NCBI GenBank assembly: GCA_946800325.1
Contig: OX326958.1
Span: forward strand, 4,102,001-4,166,000
Reading direction: 5' to 3'
From: Luzula sylvatica
Taxonomy: Eukaryota > Streptophyta > Magnoliopsida > Poales > Juncaceae
DNA: 64,000 nucleotides
Positions 11,811 to 21,845 of the stretch are shown here, in pieces; position 1 is the stretch's first letter; each line of letters starts with the position of its first letter. The notes beneath the pieces were generated by a model. It did no database searches, was not told the origin of the DNA, and was given only the letters and a program-made list of their open reading frames with translations. The translations under genes and the position numbers were made by a program.

Positions 11811-11941
11811 AATGAGAATTTGGTTAATGAGGAGGAAAATAACGAATTTTTTTTTTTTAAGTGATATAATTTCGTAATTTTAGATTATCGTAACATCATG
11901 TCACAGACCTCCCAATACTCAGGACTGGCCCTGCTCCCTCC

Positions 11942-12324
11942 CCAATCTAAGTCTTTTTACTGCAACTTCAGTAACGATCTTTGTTTCAATTCCAGCAATC
12001 CTGTACGCATCAGATCAGATGTATATTAACTTTGAGAGCATTTTTATCCAATAAAGTTGAGCTCTTTGTGTAACCTAATAAATTCATTTCATGTTGGTAA
12101 ACAAACTAAATTTATAGTTCGTAAATTATGAGCCGCTGATGATATTTCCCAAACCGAAAGTGGACAAACTCTCGACTTTTCTGATATACGTAGTGACGGC
12201 GCGAGCGAGCAAGAGCGAGAGAAAGAGAAGGCGAGGAGAGAGCACTCAAATTTCACCTAAATTTTATTTTGAGAGAAAGAGACGGAGGCGATTTCCGGTG
12301 ATTTTCCGAAGCTTGTAGATCAAA
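11942..12324 (+). promoter_or_regulatory. Probable promoter/5' leader of the valyl-tRNA synthetase fragment, copy A
   Basis: This sequence lies between the hAT right end and the first ATG and ends in a purine-rich leader (GAGCGAGCAAGAGCGAGAG). No defined element can be pinned down. Its role is inferred from position only. Confidence 0.35.
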
Positions 12325-13535
12325 ATGGCTGAAAAGGTAGGGCTTTATCCGTGCTTACGTATTATATTCTTAGTTCGGCTAAAATTTGTGATCTAATTTA
12401 TGTAGTAATTTCGAAAGTCCATTAGCCAGTCCTATATTTTCAAATTCATCACTTCGAATTTTGTTTTTGAATGTAGCTCGATGACGAAGAACTGGAAAGG
12501 AAACTAAAGAAGGAACAAAAGGTTATCTGTACATTTTAAACTCTCTTTGTCAAAACTACTTTTTGAATAATACACTAGTTTAGGATTTAGCGTAATAGCT
12601 TCTTCAATTTCACTATACAGGCAAGGGAGAAGGAAGAGAAAAAACTCAAGGCTCTCCAAAAGGCCAAATTCCAGGTAATTAATTACAATTAAAATTACGA
12701 TAAATCTAAACTCATCAATTGTAATGTTAATTTAAGTAATTTGGGCTAATTTTAATTCACAGGCTAATAATAATTCGACTGAAGGGCCAAAAAAAGAAAA
12801 GAAAGTAAAAAAAAGAGAAACCGAGGACGAAAATGCGAATGATTTCATCGATCCGGATACTCCAAATGGAGAGAAGAAAATACTTTCTTCTCAAATGGCT
12901 AAACAATATAATCCTAGCGTTGTAGAAAAATCGTATGAATATTTTCCTTTTTTTTTAAATTATTAATTCCTTATTTTCTCTTTTTAACAATTTAACCCTA
13001 TTTTTTTTTATCTTTTAATAGATGGTATGCTTGGTGGGAAAACTCGAAGTTTTTCGAAGCTGATGTGAAAAGCTCGAAACCTCCTTTTGTCATAGTATAT
13101 TATTTCCCTTTATTTTTATATATACAAATATTATTAAATTTTCAATACGGTAAATAATATATATTTATTATATTAGGTTTTGCCACCTCCAAATGTAACG
13201 GGAGCCCTTCACATAGGCCACGCTCTTACTGCTTCGATTCAGGTAAATAAAAAAATATTAAGACATTTTAATTTTGATTTTTTTCAATTTTTTTGTTTGG
13301 GACGGTTTTCGATGCAGGACAGCAGGATATGATTATTCGATGGAAAAGAATGTCTGGTTACAACACATTGTGGGTTCCGGGCATGGACCATGCCGGTATT
13401 GCCACTCAGGTACAATTAATAATAAATTATTGTTATTCTTATTTTCTAGTTATTAATTATCAATAATAATAATTATTTTGATGCTATTAGGTGGTAGTGG
13501 AGAAAAAACTCATGGATGAATTTTACGGAATTAAG
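12325..13535 (+). pseudogene. Valine-tRNA ligase, 5' part only (exons 1-8), copy A
   Basis: Valyl-tRNA synthetase charges tRNA-Val with valine. Exons read by eye: 12325-12336, 12477-12521, 12621-12674, 12763-12932, 13022-13094, 13177-13242, 13326-13409, and 13491 to about 13525. All have GT-AG borders and join in frame. Landmarks are a lysine/glutamate-rich N-terminal extension, NDFIDPDTPNGEKK, SSQMAKQYNPSVVEKSWYAW, PPPNVTGALHIGHA with the class I HIGH signature, [20 protein letters not shown], and VVVEKKLMDE. After that last motif the match stops and the frame ends at a TGA about 100 bp on. The family normally exceeds 1000 residues. Most of the Rossmann fold, the editing domain, KMSKS and the anticodon-binding domain are absent, so this cannot be an active synthetase. 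Confidence 0.92.
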
Positions 13536-13540
13536 TATGA

Positions 13541-15022
13541 TTATAAAGAATATCTTCATTATATAGTGTATCAAAAAATGTTTCTAAAAGACATGCAAGA
13601 ATTAATAACAAATCAACACCGAATTTGATTTGCTAAGGTCAAACACAGAAAAAGTTTGCACATAGCAGAGTTGCATTAGTTTGTTTGTAAAATCCTACTT
13701 CGGAAGATCTTTTAACATTTTTCTAAGAAAAATTGATTCTCATATGATAGAATGTATGAGGAAAGTTGACACTTACGTAGTCATGCTAAATATTTTGCAT
13801 TGAATCACCCTTGCATGCATGGACTCAAATGAGGTGTGCATGGACATATTTTATTTCCAAAACGCAATGCCAAAGCCCAAAATCTTGAGAAAATAGTTCA
13901 AAAAACAAATTCTATACCTGGACTTGTTAGATTGCTTTTCCCTATTCATGAATGCATATTTTACTTCTTTACCATTATGACTTGAGCAAAGAAGCATAAA
14001 AGAACATTAGACAAAAATGGAATCTATAAAATCTAACTATTGCCTCGCATAAGCTATACATTCTAGTTTCGGCCTAACGAAGGATCACTTATTTTCGATA
14101 AATTTGTAAATGAATTAGTAAACATTAGAACATGTGGAGTGTAATTGAACGAGGTTTCGATATAGAAAATAGCAGCACCTTAACAAATACGAAGGCATAT
14201 GGCCCATGCCTCATAGGCCATATGGAATAAGGAAGGGCCCGACCTCGTTGAATGAGAGTTGTTCCTTTGTGAAACATAAATTATTTACTTAGTAAATTCT
14301 TGTAAAGATTTCACTCTTTGACAAGTTTAGTTTTTCAATGATTAAAGGATCCGAAACCAATTTTGAAAAAAAAATTAATTTAATTGCAATTACCCAATTT
14401 AGAGAGAGAGAGAGAGACTAAATTTGCCGTCACATCCTGTTGAGGTCCCCTCTTCATCTTCGTCTCGTCACGTCTCTCATTGCAATCGTGAGACGACAAG
14501 AAATCAGGTCTAGGATTAGGGTTGTTGCAATCGCGAAACGAAAATAATAGGTTCTATGATTGGGGTTGTTTAGCGGTTGAGTGAGTATTGCGTCGAGCAT
14601 TGGGACTTGGTTTAGGCTAACATATTCATAATACGCATACAATAGATACGGGACCCTAAAAAATCCGGACACCAAACCTGGTCATGTTGGGTCTAAACTG
14701 CCAATGAAAAAAAAAATCGCTACACATTCTATTTCTCATATCATGCTAAAAACAAATTGAAATATGTAAGATTCTCATATTTTACTTTCGGGGCTTTCTT
14801 GGTGTTTTATGTTATTTTTATATCCAACATATATCTGTGCTTAAAATATCGGTATACTTGGACTTGTTGGTGATTAAAATGTCTGTAAACTTAGACTTGT
14901 TGGCCTAATGTAGGAATGAACAACGAAAGCAACAGTCTGGATATCTAAGAAGTTTCATATGATTTTACGGTCTTTCATATGATTTTTTTTTTAATTATGA
15001 TTAGTATTGTTCTTTGATCCAG
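13541..15022. other. Unassigned sequence between the tRNA-synthetase and MADS fragments, copy A
   Basis: No MADS-box exon and no continuation of the synthetase is visible. It contains a short GA repeat (about 14401-14416). Two blocks are missing from copy B: 985 bp between GGCC motifs at 13216 and 14201 (this also removes synthetase exons), and 241 bp between 14593 and 14834. Confidence 0.5.
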
Positions 15023-15534
15023 TATCGAGAGTACATTTTGCCGATGCAAGCAGTTTTCACTTGAAGGATTTGCCGGTAAGGTGGAGGAAAGTGAAGATAC
15101 AGATAATTTGCAGGTACAATTGTTAAAAATTTGTGCTCTTTAATTTTTTTTTTTTGTTGCATAAAAACTCAACTTCATCTGTACCCCCACAAATTCTCAA
15201 AATTTCATTTATACCCTAAAAATATAAGAATTATCATATAAACCCTATAAAACATAAGAACAATCATGCATATATTCCTCATTTTGTTATTTGCTTTGAA
15301 AAATCCAAAACTACCCTTGATTGATTAACTTTTCTTTATGCATGTACTGTGCAATAAAGAAGGGCAGTTTAGGCATGTTTTTGAAAAATAAATAGAGGGA
15401 TAATAGTTCATGATATTTCATATTTTGGAGGGTAGATATATAATATTTTGAGGTTTTGTAGGGGTACAAATGAAGAAATACTTTTATCATTTTACATACC
15501 CATTTTTAATATATTTTGTTTCCTTAACACGCCC

Positions 15535-15746
15535 ACCCCCCCCCACCACACACACACACACACACACACTTACACTTACACTTTTTCTGAATATTAGCAC
15601 AACCTGTTTTTAACTTTTTGTTATGTTTTTTTCTAAAGGTAATCATTTTGTCGTTATGATTTTAATTTTAAAACCCCCTCAATTTTAAAAATAATGTACA
15701 GATATTAACGATATTATATAAAATATAAAACTACAGTAACTAATTG

Positions 15747-15776
<30 letters not shown>
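15535..15776. repeat. Microsatellites (C)n/(CA)n and (TA)n, copy A
   Basis: A C-run followed by about 10-12 CA units sits at 15538-15568, and a (TA) tract of about 13 units at 15750-15776. Both differ in length from copy B (about 31724-31756 and 31936-31982). They are useful allele markers. Confidence 0.9.
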
Positions 15777-15779
<3 letters not shown>

Positions 15780-15849
15780 CACCATTTTTATTTTTCAATA
15801 CATTTGTACAAAAATAGTTTTGTAAACATTATATATTAATTGTTATTTA

Positions 15850-17778
15850 AATTATTTAGGGGGAATTTCAGGTATGTCCCTCTAAAAACACAAAATATCA
15901 TATTTGTTCCTCTAAAATGCATAATATCAAATTTGTCCATTCAAAACTAAAAAACTAACAAATATATCCATTCAAAATTGAAAATCTATCAAATAAATCT
16001 ATCTAAACTAAGATAATATCAAACTTGTCCAAATTGTTAACTTGTCATCCAATTAATCATGATTAGGAATTATTAACTTTACTTAAATCACTAATTACAA
16101 ATTTACATGACCAAAATACCCTTCTTTATCTAAAAATCATGCCCAACCTCAAACTCTCTTCCATTTCTTTTGCTTTGTGACCGTGACTTTTCATTTTCTA
16201 TCCTTCCTCTTCACATATCCAAGAGCAGAGCCCACCTCCATTTTCATCTATTATTTTCTCTTCTTACATTAGAAAAAGTTTGCATGGATTAGAAAAACCG
16301 TCAGCTCACCATCCAATATCCATTGTCATCCCCTCTTCGTACTTTGATCCTTACAAAAGTTTTGCATGAACGAAAATTGAACTTTGACTATGTTTGAAGA
16401 AACGTTGAAATATATTTAAATCTTCGAAGAAAAAATGAAAATTAGACCTCAATTGTCCAAATTTATAAGCTCATTTTTTATACTATCGTAATACAAACTC
16501 AACACGATTATAACATATTTCTCAAACTACATTTCGTGATGTTTACAATTTGAAGAGATCGAAAGATAAAATCAAATATCCTTCTTTACCAAATTTCAAG
16601 CAAAAGAAAGAAAAACAACTCTCCACGAACCAACCGACTCCATAGTTCCAAACTCCATAATCGAAGGAACAAGCACCATAGCTCCCAGTCGGTTTTCTCT
16701 TTGCGGGCAACAGAGTTCCGGTCTTTTGCTGCGATATCAATTTTCCAGTCGAGATTTACACTAGCACTGGATCCTTTTTCTACACTTTCAATCCAGAAGC
16801 ATGCTAAGTAATTCCATGCTTTCGAGGTTGTGAATGCAAATTGTCCTACTATTGAGTTTTCTTTGTGATGTAGCGTGTTACCATATGGTGATTTCACCAG
16901 TGAATTTCAAGAACTAGTCGTTTTATGAGAATTTTTGCGCAGAATTTTTTTTATTGATTGATCCATCTTCATCTAACTCATGGATTGTAAGAATTAAATG
17001 AGAGGAAATTAATAAGAAAAACTCAGACCACAAACAAATAGAAAATGAAATTCCAGTTGGTACCGAATTATTACAATTCAATCCAAAAAACTTAAAATTC
17101 AAAGATTTTTTTTGGAAAACTCACCTTAACGCGATAGTAGGGTGATTATAAACTCTTCCTTCATGCATAAGCGAGTAATCAGCCAAAACAACCAAGTTAG
17201 GCTGGATCCCTTTCAATACACACTTAATTCTGGTCGTAGTCATCTCGATCCACAAAGTCGTCACCATCTCCGTCCACCACCCAACCATCAACACAGCCCC
17301 GACCACAACCGATTTCATAAAACTCCGCATCTTTAAGCTCCTACTCTTTACACCACCAACCAATACGCGGACAAATCTGCAGATTGTAGCTTGTTCGGTT
17401 TATATCAACTAGAAGAAGAAGTGGCGAAGAGTTGGCGAAGAGCTTGTTCCAGCGAAGCTAACCACGATAAAATTCATGACAAACAACACCCGGCGAAGTT
17501 CAACTCCAACGTGGTTCAGAAGAGACCCGCTTGCTAGAAGAAGAGGGGTTCAGAAGAGGGGCATAGCCATGGGTACTGACGATAGATAGCATATCTATTT
17601 AGGGGTAAAGTAGTAATTATATCTTGTTTCTGTTAAGTTTGACAGATTTGTTAATGTTGGTTTAATTTGATATAAATTGAGCTTTACAGGGACAATTTTG
17701 ATATTATTAATTTTATAGGGACAAATATGATATTTTTTAATTTTGGAGGGACATACAAGAAATTGTCCCAATTATTTA
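15850..17778. mobile_element. Pack-MULE (Mutator-like element carrying a p24 gene fragment), copy A
   Basis: The element is 15859-17769 (1911 bp). It is bounded by a 9-bp direct repeat AATTATTTA (15850-15858, 17770-17778), the Mutator target-duplication length. The ends form a long inverted repeat of more than 50 bp: GGTATGTCCCTCTAAAA on the left faces TTTTGGAGGGACATAC on the right, extending through ATATCATATTTGT. No transposase is present. The interior holds two exons and an intron of a p24-family gene on the minus strand. Captured host gene plus MULE ends is the definition of a Pack-MULE. Confidence 0.9.
16680..17363 (-). pseudogene. p24-delta (emp24/gp25L) cargo-receptor fragment inside the Pack-MULE, copy A
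   Basis: p24 proteins are type I membrane cargo adaptors of COPI/COPII vesicles. Minus-strand exon a (17363 down to about 17125) begins with a hydrophobic stretch and contains IKCVLKGIQPNLVVLADYSL. After an intron, exon b (16897 downward) contains SPYGNTLHHKENSIVGQFAF, NYLACFWIE, SVNLDWKIDIAAKDRNSVAR and KEK, a clear GOLD-domain end. The coiled coil, transmembrane helix and C-terminal sorting tail are missing. Lesions: exon a appears one base short at its 3' end, and the acceptor before exon b reads CTG instead of CAG. Retention of the intron argues for capture from genomic DNA rather than from mRNA. Confidence 0.85.
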
Positions 17779-19233
17779 TGCCATTTATTCAAAAGCCAAA
17801 TTACAAATTAAAATGATGATTTTAAAAATAATATATAGATACTATATATAAATAGTTAAATACCAAAACAAAAAAAAAACATTTAATAATTGTTGAAATT
17901 GTATGATTGTATTTCTAGAAATATATATTAGTTTTTAAAAAATATTTTCGTAAAAAGTTACATAATTATTGTTGTTTAAAATAATTTCATTTTCTCATCA
18001 TTTAATAATTTGAGATTTTCTAGGAGATATTTCACAAGTCCCCTTACGATTCTGCCTACATACACATTTTTGGTGTCGAATGGAATTCTGCCTACATACA
18101 CATTTTTGGGAGATATTTCACAAGTCCCCTTACGATTCTGAATATTATGAAAAACTCCATATCCTTCTGGATTTCTTGAAAGGAAATCCTAAAATGGTCA
18201 TTTTAAAAAAATATACTACATATTGAAATAATGGGGATAAAATGGTCATTTTGAAAACATAACAAAAGGTCAAAGGTTTTTTGATTAATGTTCAGAAAAG
18301 TTAGGGATGTTTGAAGGAAGAAATATAGAAGGAAGTTTTTGAGGGAATATGAATAATAGAAGGGTTTTAATTATTTACAGTATTATGATTTGAATTGATA
18401 AAGAGTACTTTGTAAAATTTAGGTTATGCTTATCCACTCTTTATTAACCCCTTAAACAGTCAATATCAGAGATGTGTATTTAATTATTTATGCATGTAAT
18501 AAATATATAGTTTGCCGATTTTCCATTTCATTGCAGAATAACATTGATGGTTCTTCAGATAATTCAGATATCAAAGAAAAGCTTGAGGAAATTGCACGTT
18601 GGTACATACAATTTAATATTTAATAATTTATACTATTTCCCCAACATTCTTGTAATATTTGAGTATCATGGATTTCAAACTAAACAGAATGAATTTTTTT
18701 TTACATGTATGCAGGTCCGTCACGAATAAAAATATAGAACTCAATGTTGATGAGTTGGTTCAACTGCAAATACTGTTAACCGAGGCATTAAACATGACAC
18801 AATCAAGAAAGGTAATGCGTACCGCTTCAAATCTGATTTTAGGAGCAACAAAATAATTACTATAAACTCGTTTGCATAGAAATTAAAACACGCAATAGAT
18901 CTCGAGTGTGGACCAATTGGACCAAAAACAATTACTCAAAAATAGTTAAAATTTAAATGATGTTGGCCCATTTGCTCCGTTTATTTCCGCTTCGAAATTT
19001 TTCTCTTTAACTAATTTTATTTTTTCTCGAGTGTGGACTTTTTTAGTTATTATGGATATCTGTAAAGCAGTGCAAGTGTTTAAAAAAATCAAAATATCAA
19101 ATGGATAAAGCAGAGAAATTAACTGACCTTGCATGGTGTTCAGGTAAAACTAATGGAGGGAGATGTGGTCGAAAGTACTGGAGAGGAAGAACATCAAGGG
19201 GTTCGAATGATGTCCGTCCGTCTTATGAAGTGA

Positions 19234-21100
19234 TACGTAATTCATTCAAACGCCCATAAAATTCTCTGGGCAAATTTATTTGGAACATTCTGGCCAATAA
19301 AGTGAGAAAATTGAATTTGATGCATGTGTGTGTTTTATAGTGAGAAAATTTGTTACATTTTGGAAGAGATGCATGGCAAGGCATATTTATAAATCGACAG
19401 GATGCTTAGTGCTTGTTTATTTTATTTTTTAAATTTAACAGCCTTAAGAAAGAAAAAAAAATAATACATATATTCTGTCTTTGGGGCGAACTGTACCGAC
19501 TTTCTTAACTCTTTAAGATTCTCCTGCTTAGCCGACCTACAATTATAAAATAAATAAATTGATTGCTTGAGCAAAAATAAAATTAGTTAAAGAGAAAAAT
19601 CCAAATTCGATCTGCTAGCTACACAATTGGTTTACTTAGGTCCCTTAACTATTAACTTTTCTGTTAGTAATTATGGACTTTTTTATGTGATTAAATGTGT
19701 TGGATGATGGTTGTTTGATCTCAAAACTAATTCCAAATTACTAACGAGCTACTTGAGTTATTATTAAGAAGTGTACATATACATAAAAGACGAGATATTC
19801 AAGATCGAAGTTAAAGACATGCATAAAACACGAAGACAAAATTGAAAACACAAAAATATCAAGTACATAATACCGAAGATAGACGTACGAGGAAAACACA
19901 CAAATATCAAGAACTCAAGAAACATAGTAACATATAATTAATATCTCCAGTTTTATAACATATTTATTATAACAAAAGAGTTTTAAAATAAAATTTTCAA
20001 TCTTTAAAATAGGTAAATCAAATTCGCATGATCCGATATTCCCAATTTTTGTTTGTAATTTTATCTTCATTGGAATGCATGTTTATTTATTCATGAAATG
20101 ATCATTATACCATTGGACTTACGCAATCAGTTTATCGATATTATCTAATATTTTTTATAACTTCTTCGGTTCTAGTTCAATATCATTATATATTATTGCC
20201 TACAATCATTCGCACTTTATTTTATAAACTAATATTTAAATCAAATACAATTATAATTTAATAATATATGAAAAATATATTTGGAAGGAAGGTATCAAGC
20301 CACCCCCTCAATTATTCGAAATTAATGAATTTATAATTTAACAATTATATTATTATATTATTTTTCCTAAAAGATAAACATAATAATTATTTGAATTGCA
20401 ACTATAATTATCTAATTATATTTAGTTTGCAAATAAAAAAAAGAAATATTTAAAATCATAAACAATATAATAAAGGTATTTTCAATATTACCTATGATTT
20501 TCATGTAAGTCGAAACATAAAAATAGTACCTACACTTATTAGCATTATCATGAAAATCATTTTTCCACCGTCCAAACATGAATTATATTATATCTTCGTG
20601 TAAGGGCTCGTTTGAATGAACAATCAATCTTTGGTTTAATTGTAGAATATAAAAACTCTTGAAAAATATAAAGTTATCCATTATTTTATGTGATTTTAGG
20701 TTATTACAATATAAATTTTTAAGGTTAATACATTCTTTGAAATTTAATAGTGAAAATAAAGTAAAATAAATTGAATTATTTTACTTATTTTTTCTAAAAA
20801 TGACTAGGATAATTTATTATAATCCTTAAAGTATAATTAAAACAAAAAATTAGGATTTTTTGTTTGTGAAAACTAACAGAGTACATATTAATTTTTTCTT
20901 GTAAATTAGGAGAATTTTCCTTCCATATAAATGATCACCGTTGTAATAAAAAAAACGTAACAATACAAAATTCATACAGAATGCCCAAATCAACTGGAGT
21001 CTGACGTGGCAGAATTCGATTGGTAACCATTCTGCCACCTGATGTTTGGTGTTAAATTGGGATACATTTTCCATTTATTGGGTATCTCTATCGTTCCCTT
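19234..21100. other. AT-rich intergenic DNA, copy A
   Basis: No gene recognised. A sequence starting GGGCTCGTTTGAATGAAC near 20607 looks like a transposon terminus, but I could not find its partner. Confidence 0.4.
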
Positions 21101-21293
21101 AGCAGAAGTTTGTCTTTTCAAGATTGAATCTCTCTCCCATTTATTACTCGGTCCTTCCACTGGAACACACTCTCTCTCTCTCTCTCGCGGTCACCCCTCG
21201 ATCTCTCTCTCCGAATTGCTGGAAGAAGAAATCCTTCGCCGTATTCCTCATCTCTGTCCCTGATTCCTCCCTCATCTCTTGTCTTATTTACAA
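21100..21293 (+). promoter_or_regulatory. CT-rich leader upstream of the first exon of the next gene, copy A
   Basis: A (CT)n tract at about 21170-21187 and further CTCTCTCT motifs precede the ATG at 21294. CT-rich tracts are common just downstream of plant transcription starts. A TATATAA-like CATATAAATG lies near 20928. The promoter role is inferred. Confidence 0.35.
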
Positions 21294-21541
21294 ATGGAGA
21301 ATACATGTTTGATCCAGTGCCGCCTCGAAACGAGCTCAGCCATCACGCACTACAGATTCTTCATCAGATCTGATAATGCGTACATGTCTCAGTTAGAACT
21401 CGAGTTCTTCAAATCGAAGGATGTGCAGATTGATCCGTGCATCCATTCCGCATATTTCGACATTAAAGGCTATCACTGCATGTGGAGATTGAGTGAGATG
21501 AGTCTCACTGATTACTCGAGTGTCTTGCCGCCGTCAAAATG
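21294..21541 (+). CDS. Unidentified putative first exon, copy A
   Basis: An open exon starts MENTCLIQCRLETSSAITHY and runs through YHCMWRLSEMSLTDYSSVLP, with a possible GT donor at about 21542 after SVLPPSK. I do not recognise the family. It follows a CT-rich leader and precedes the EEIG1-like exons by about 300 bp. A second open piece at about 21674-21747 ends in a GT donor. No combination of splice sites I tried joins both pieces to the exon at 21846 without a stop. It could be the 5' end of that gene's transcript, an independent small gene, or a captured exon. Confidence 0.35.
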
Positions 21542-21845
21542 GTCTGTATTAAGACAACTATCACCTATTTTGCTAAGTTTAGTGTTTTGTTTGAGAATAA
21601 GCTATTTTTAGTCTGATTTTTTCATTTCATTAGATTATAAGAATCTAATTCTATTTTTTCCTTACGTTCTAGGATATTTTTTCTATTGCGGAGCACAAGA
21701 TCAGAGCTTACAATCAATCGAGTTCACTGATCTGCAGTTCGAAAGGTAATATTTCGTCTCTCAACACCCCCTTTCTATTGCGAAGAACTTGATCGAGGAT
21801 TTCCCTTTTTACTGAGAATTTCGTTTTGAAAATCAGGCAATTGTA

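Larger units (their letters stand above)
9751..11941 (+). mobile_element. hAT-superfamily element, copy A, with 8-bp target duplication
   Basis: The element spans 9759-11933. Its ends are CAGGGCCGGACTTGG and, read inward from the right, CAGGGCCAGTCCTGAG, a hAT-type terminal inverted repeat. It is flanked by the 8-bp direct repeat CTCCCTCC (9751-9758 and 11934-11941), the hAT target-duplication length. Inside are a long leader with reiterated CTTCGAAATTGG and TCTGCAGGTGCGG motifs and a short transposase N-terminal reading frame (11676-11810). Most of the transposase is missing, so it is non-autonomous. A second hAT-type element (9958-10685) is nested in it. Confidence 0.88.
15023..19233 (+). 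pseudogene. MIKC-type MADS-box gene fragment without the MADS domain, copy A
   Basis: MIKC MADS proteins are DNA-binding regulators; their I and K regions drive dimerisation. Exons seen: 15023-15113 (91 bp, SIESTFCRCKQFSLEGF), 18537-18601 (65 bp, DIKEKLEEIARW), 18715-18811 (97 bp, LVQLQILLTEALNMTQSRK) and 19144-19233 (VKLMEGDVVE to a TGA). The 62-65 and 97-100 bp exon sizes are those of typical MIKC K-box exons, and the TEALNMTQSRK block matches the usual end of K-helix 2. The pattern is most like the FLC/MAF or related clade, but that is only an impression. No MADS-box exon is visible upstream in the window. A Pack-MULE occupies the first intron here. The exons join in frame, yet without a DNA-binding domain it is a fragment, or at most a dimerisation-only product. 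Confidence 0.7.
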
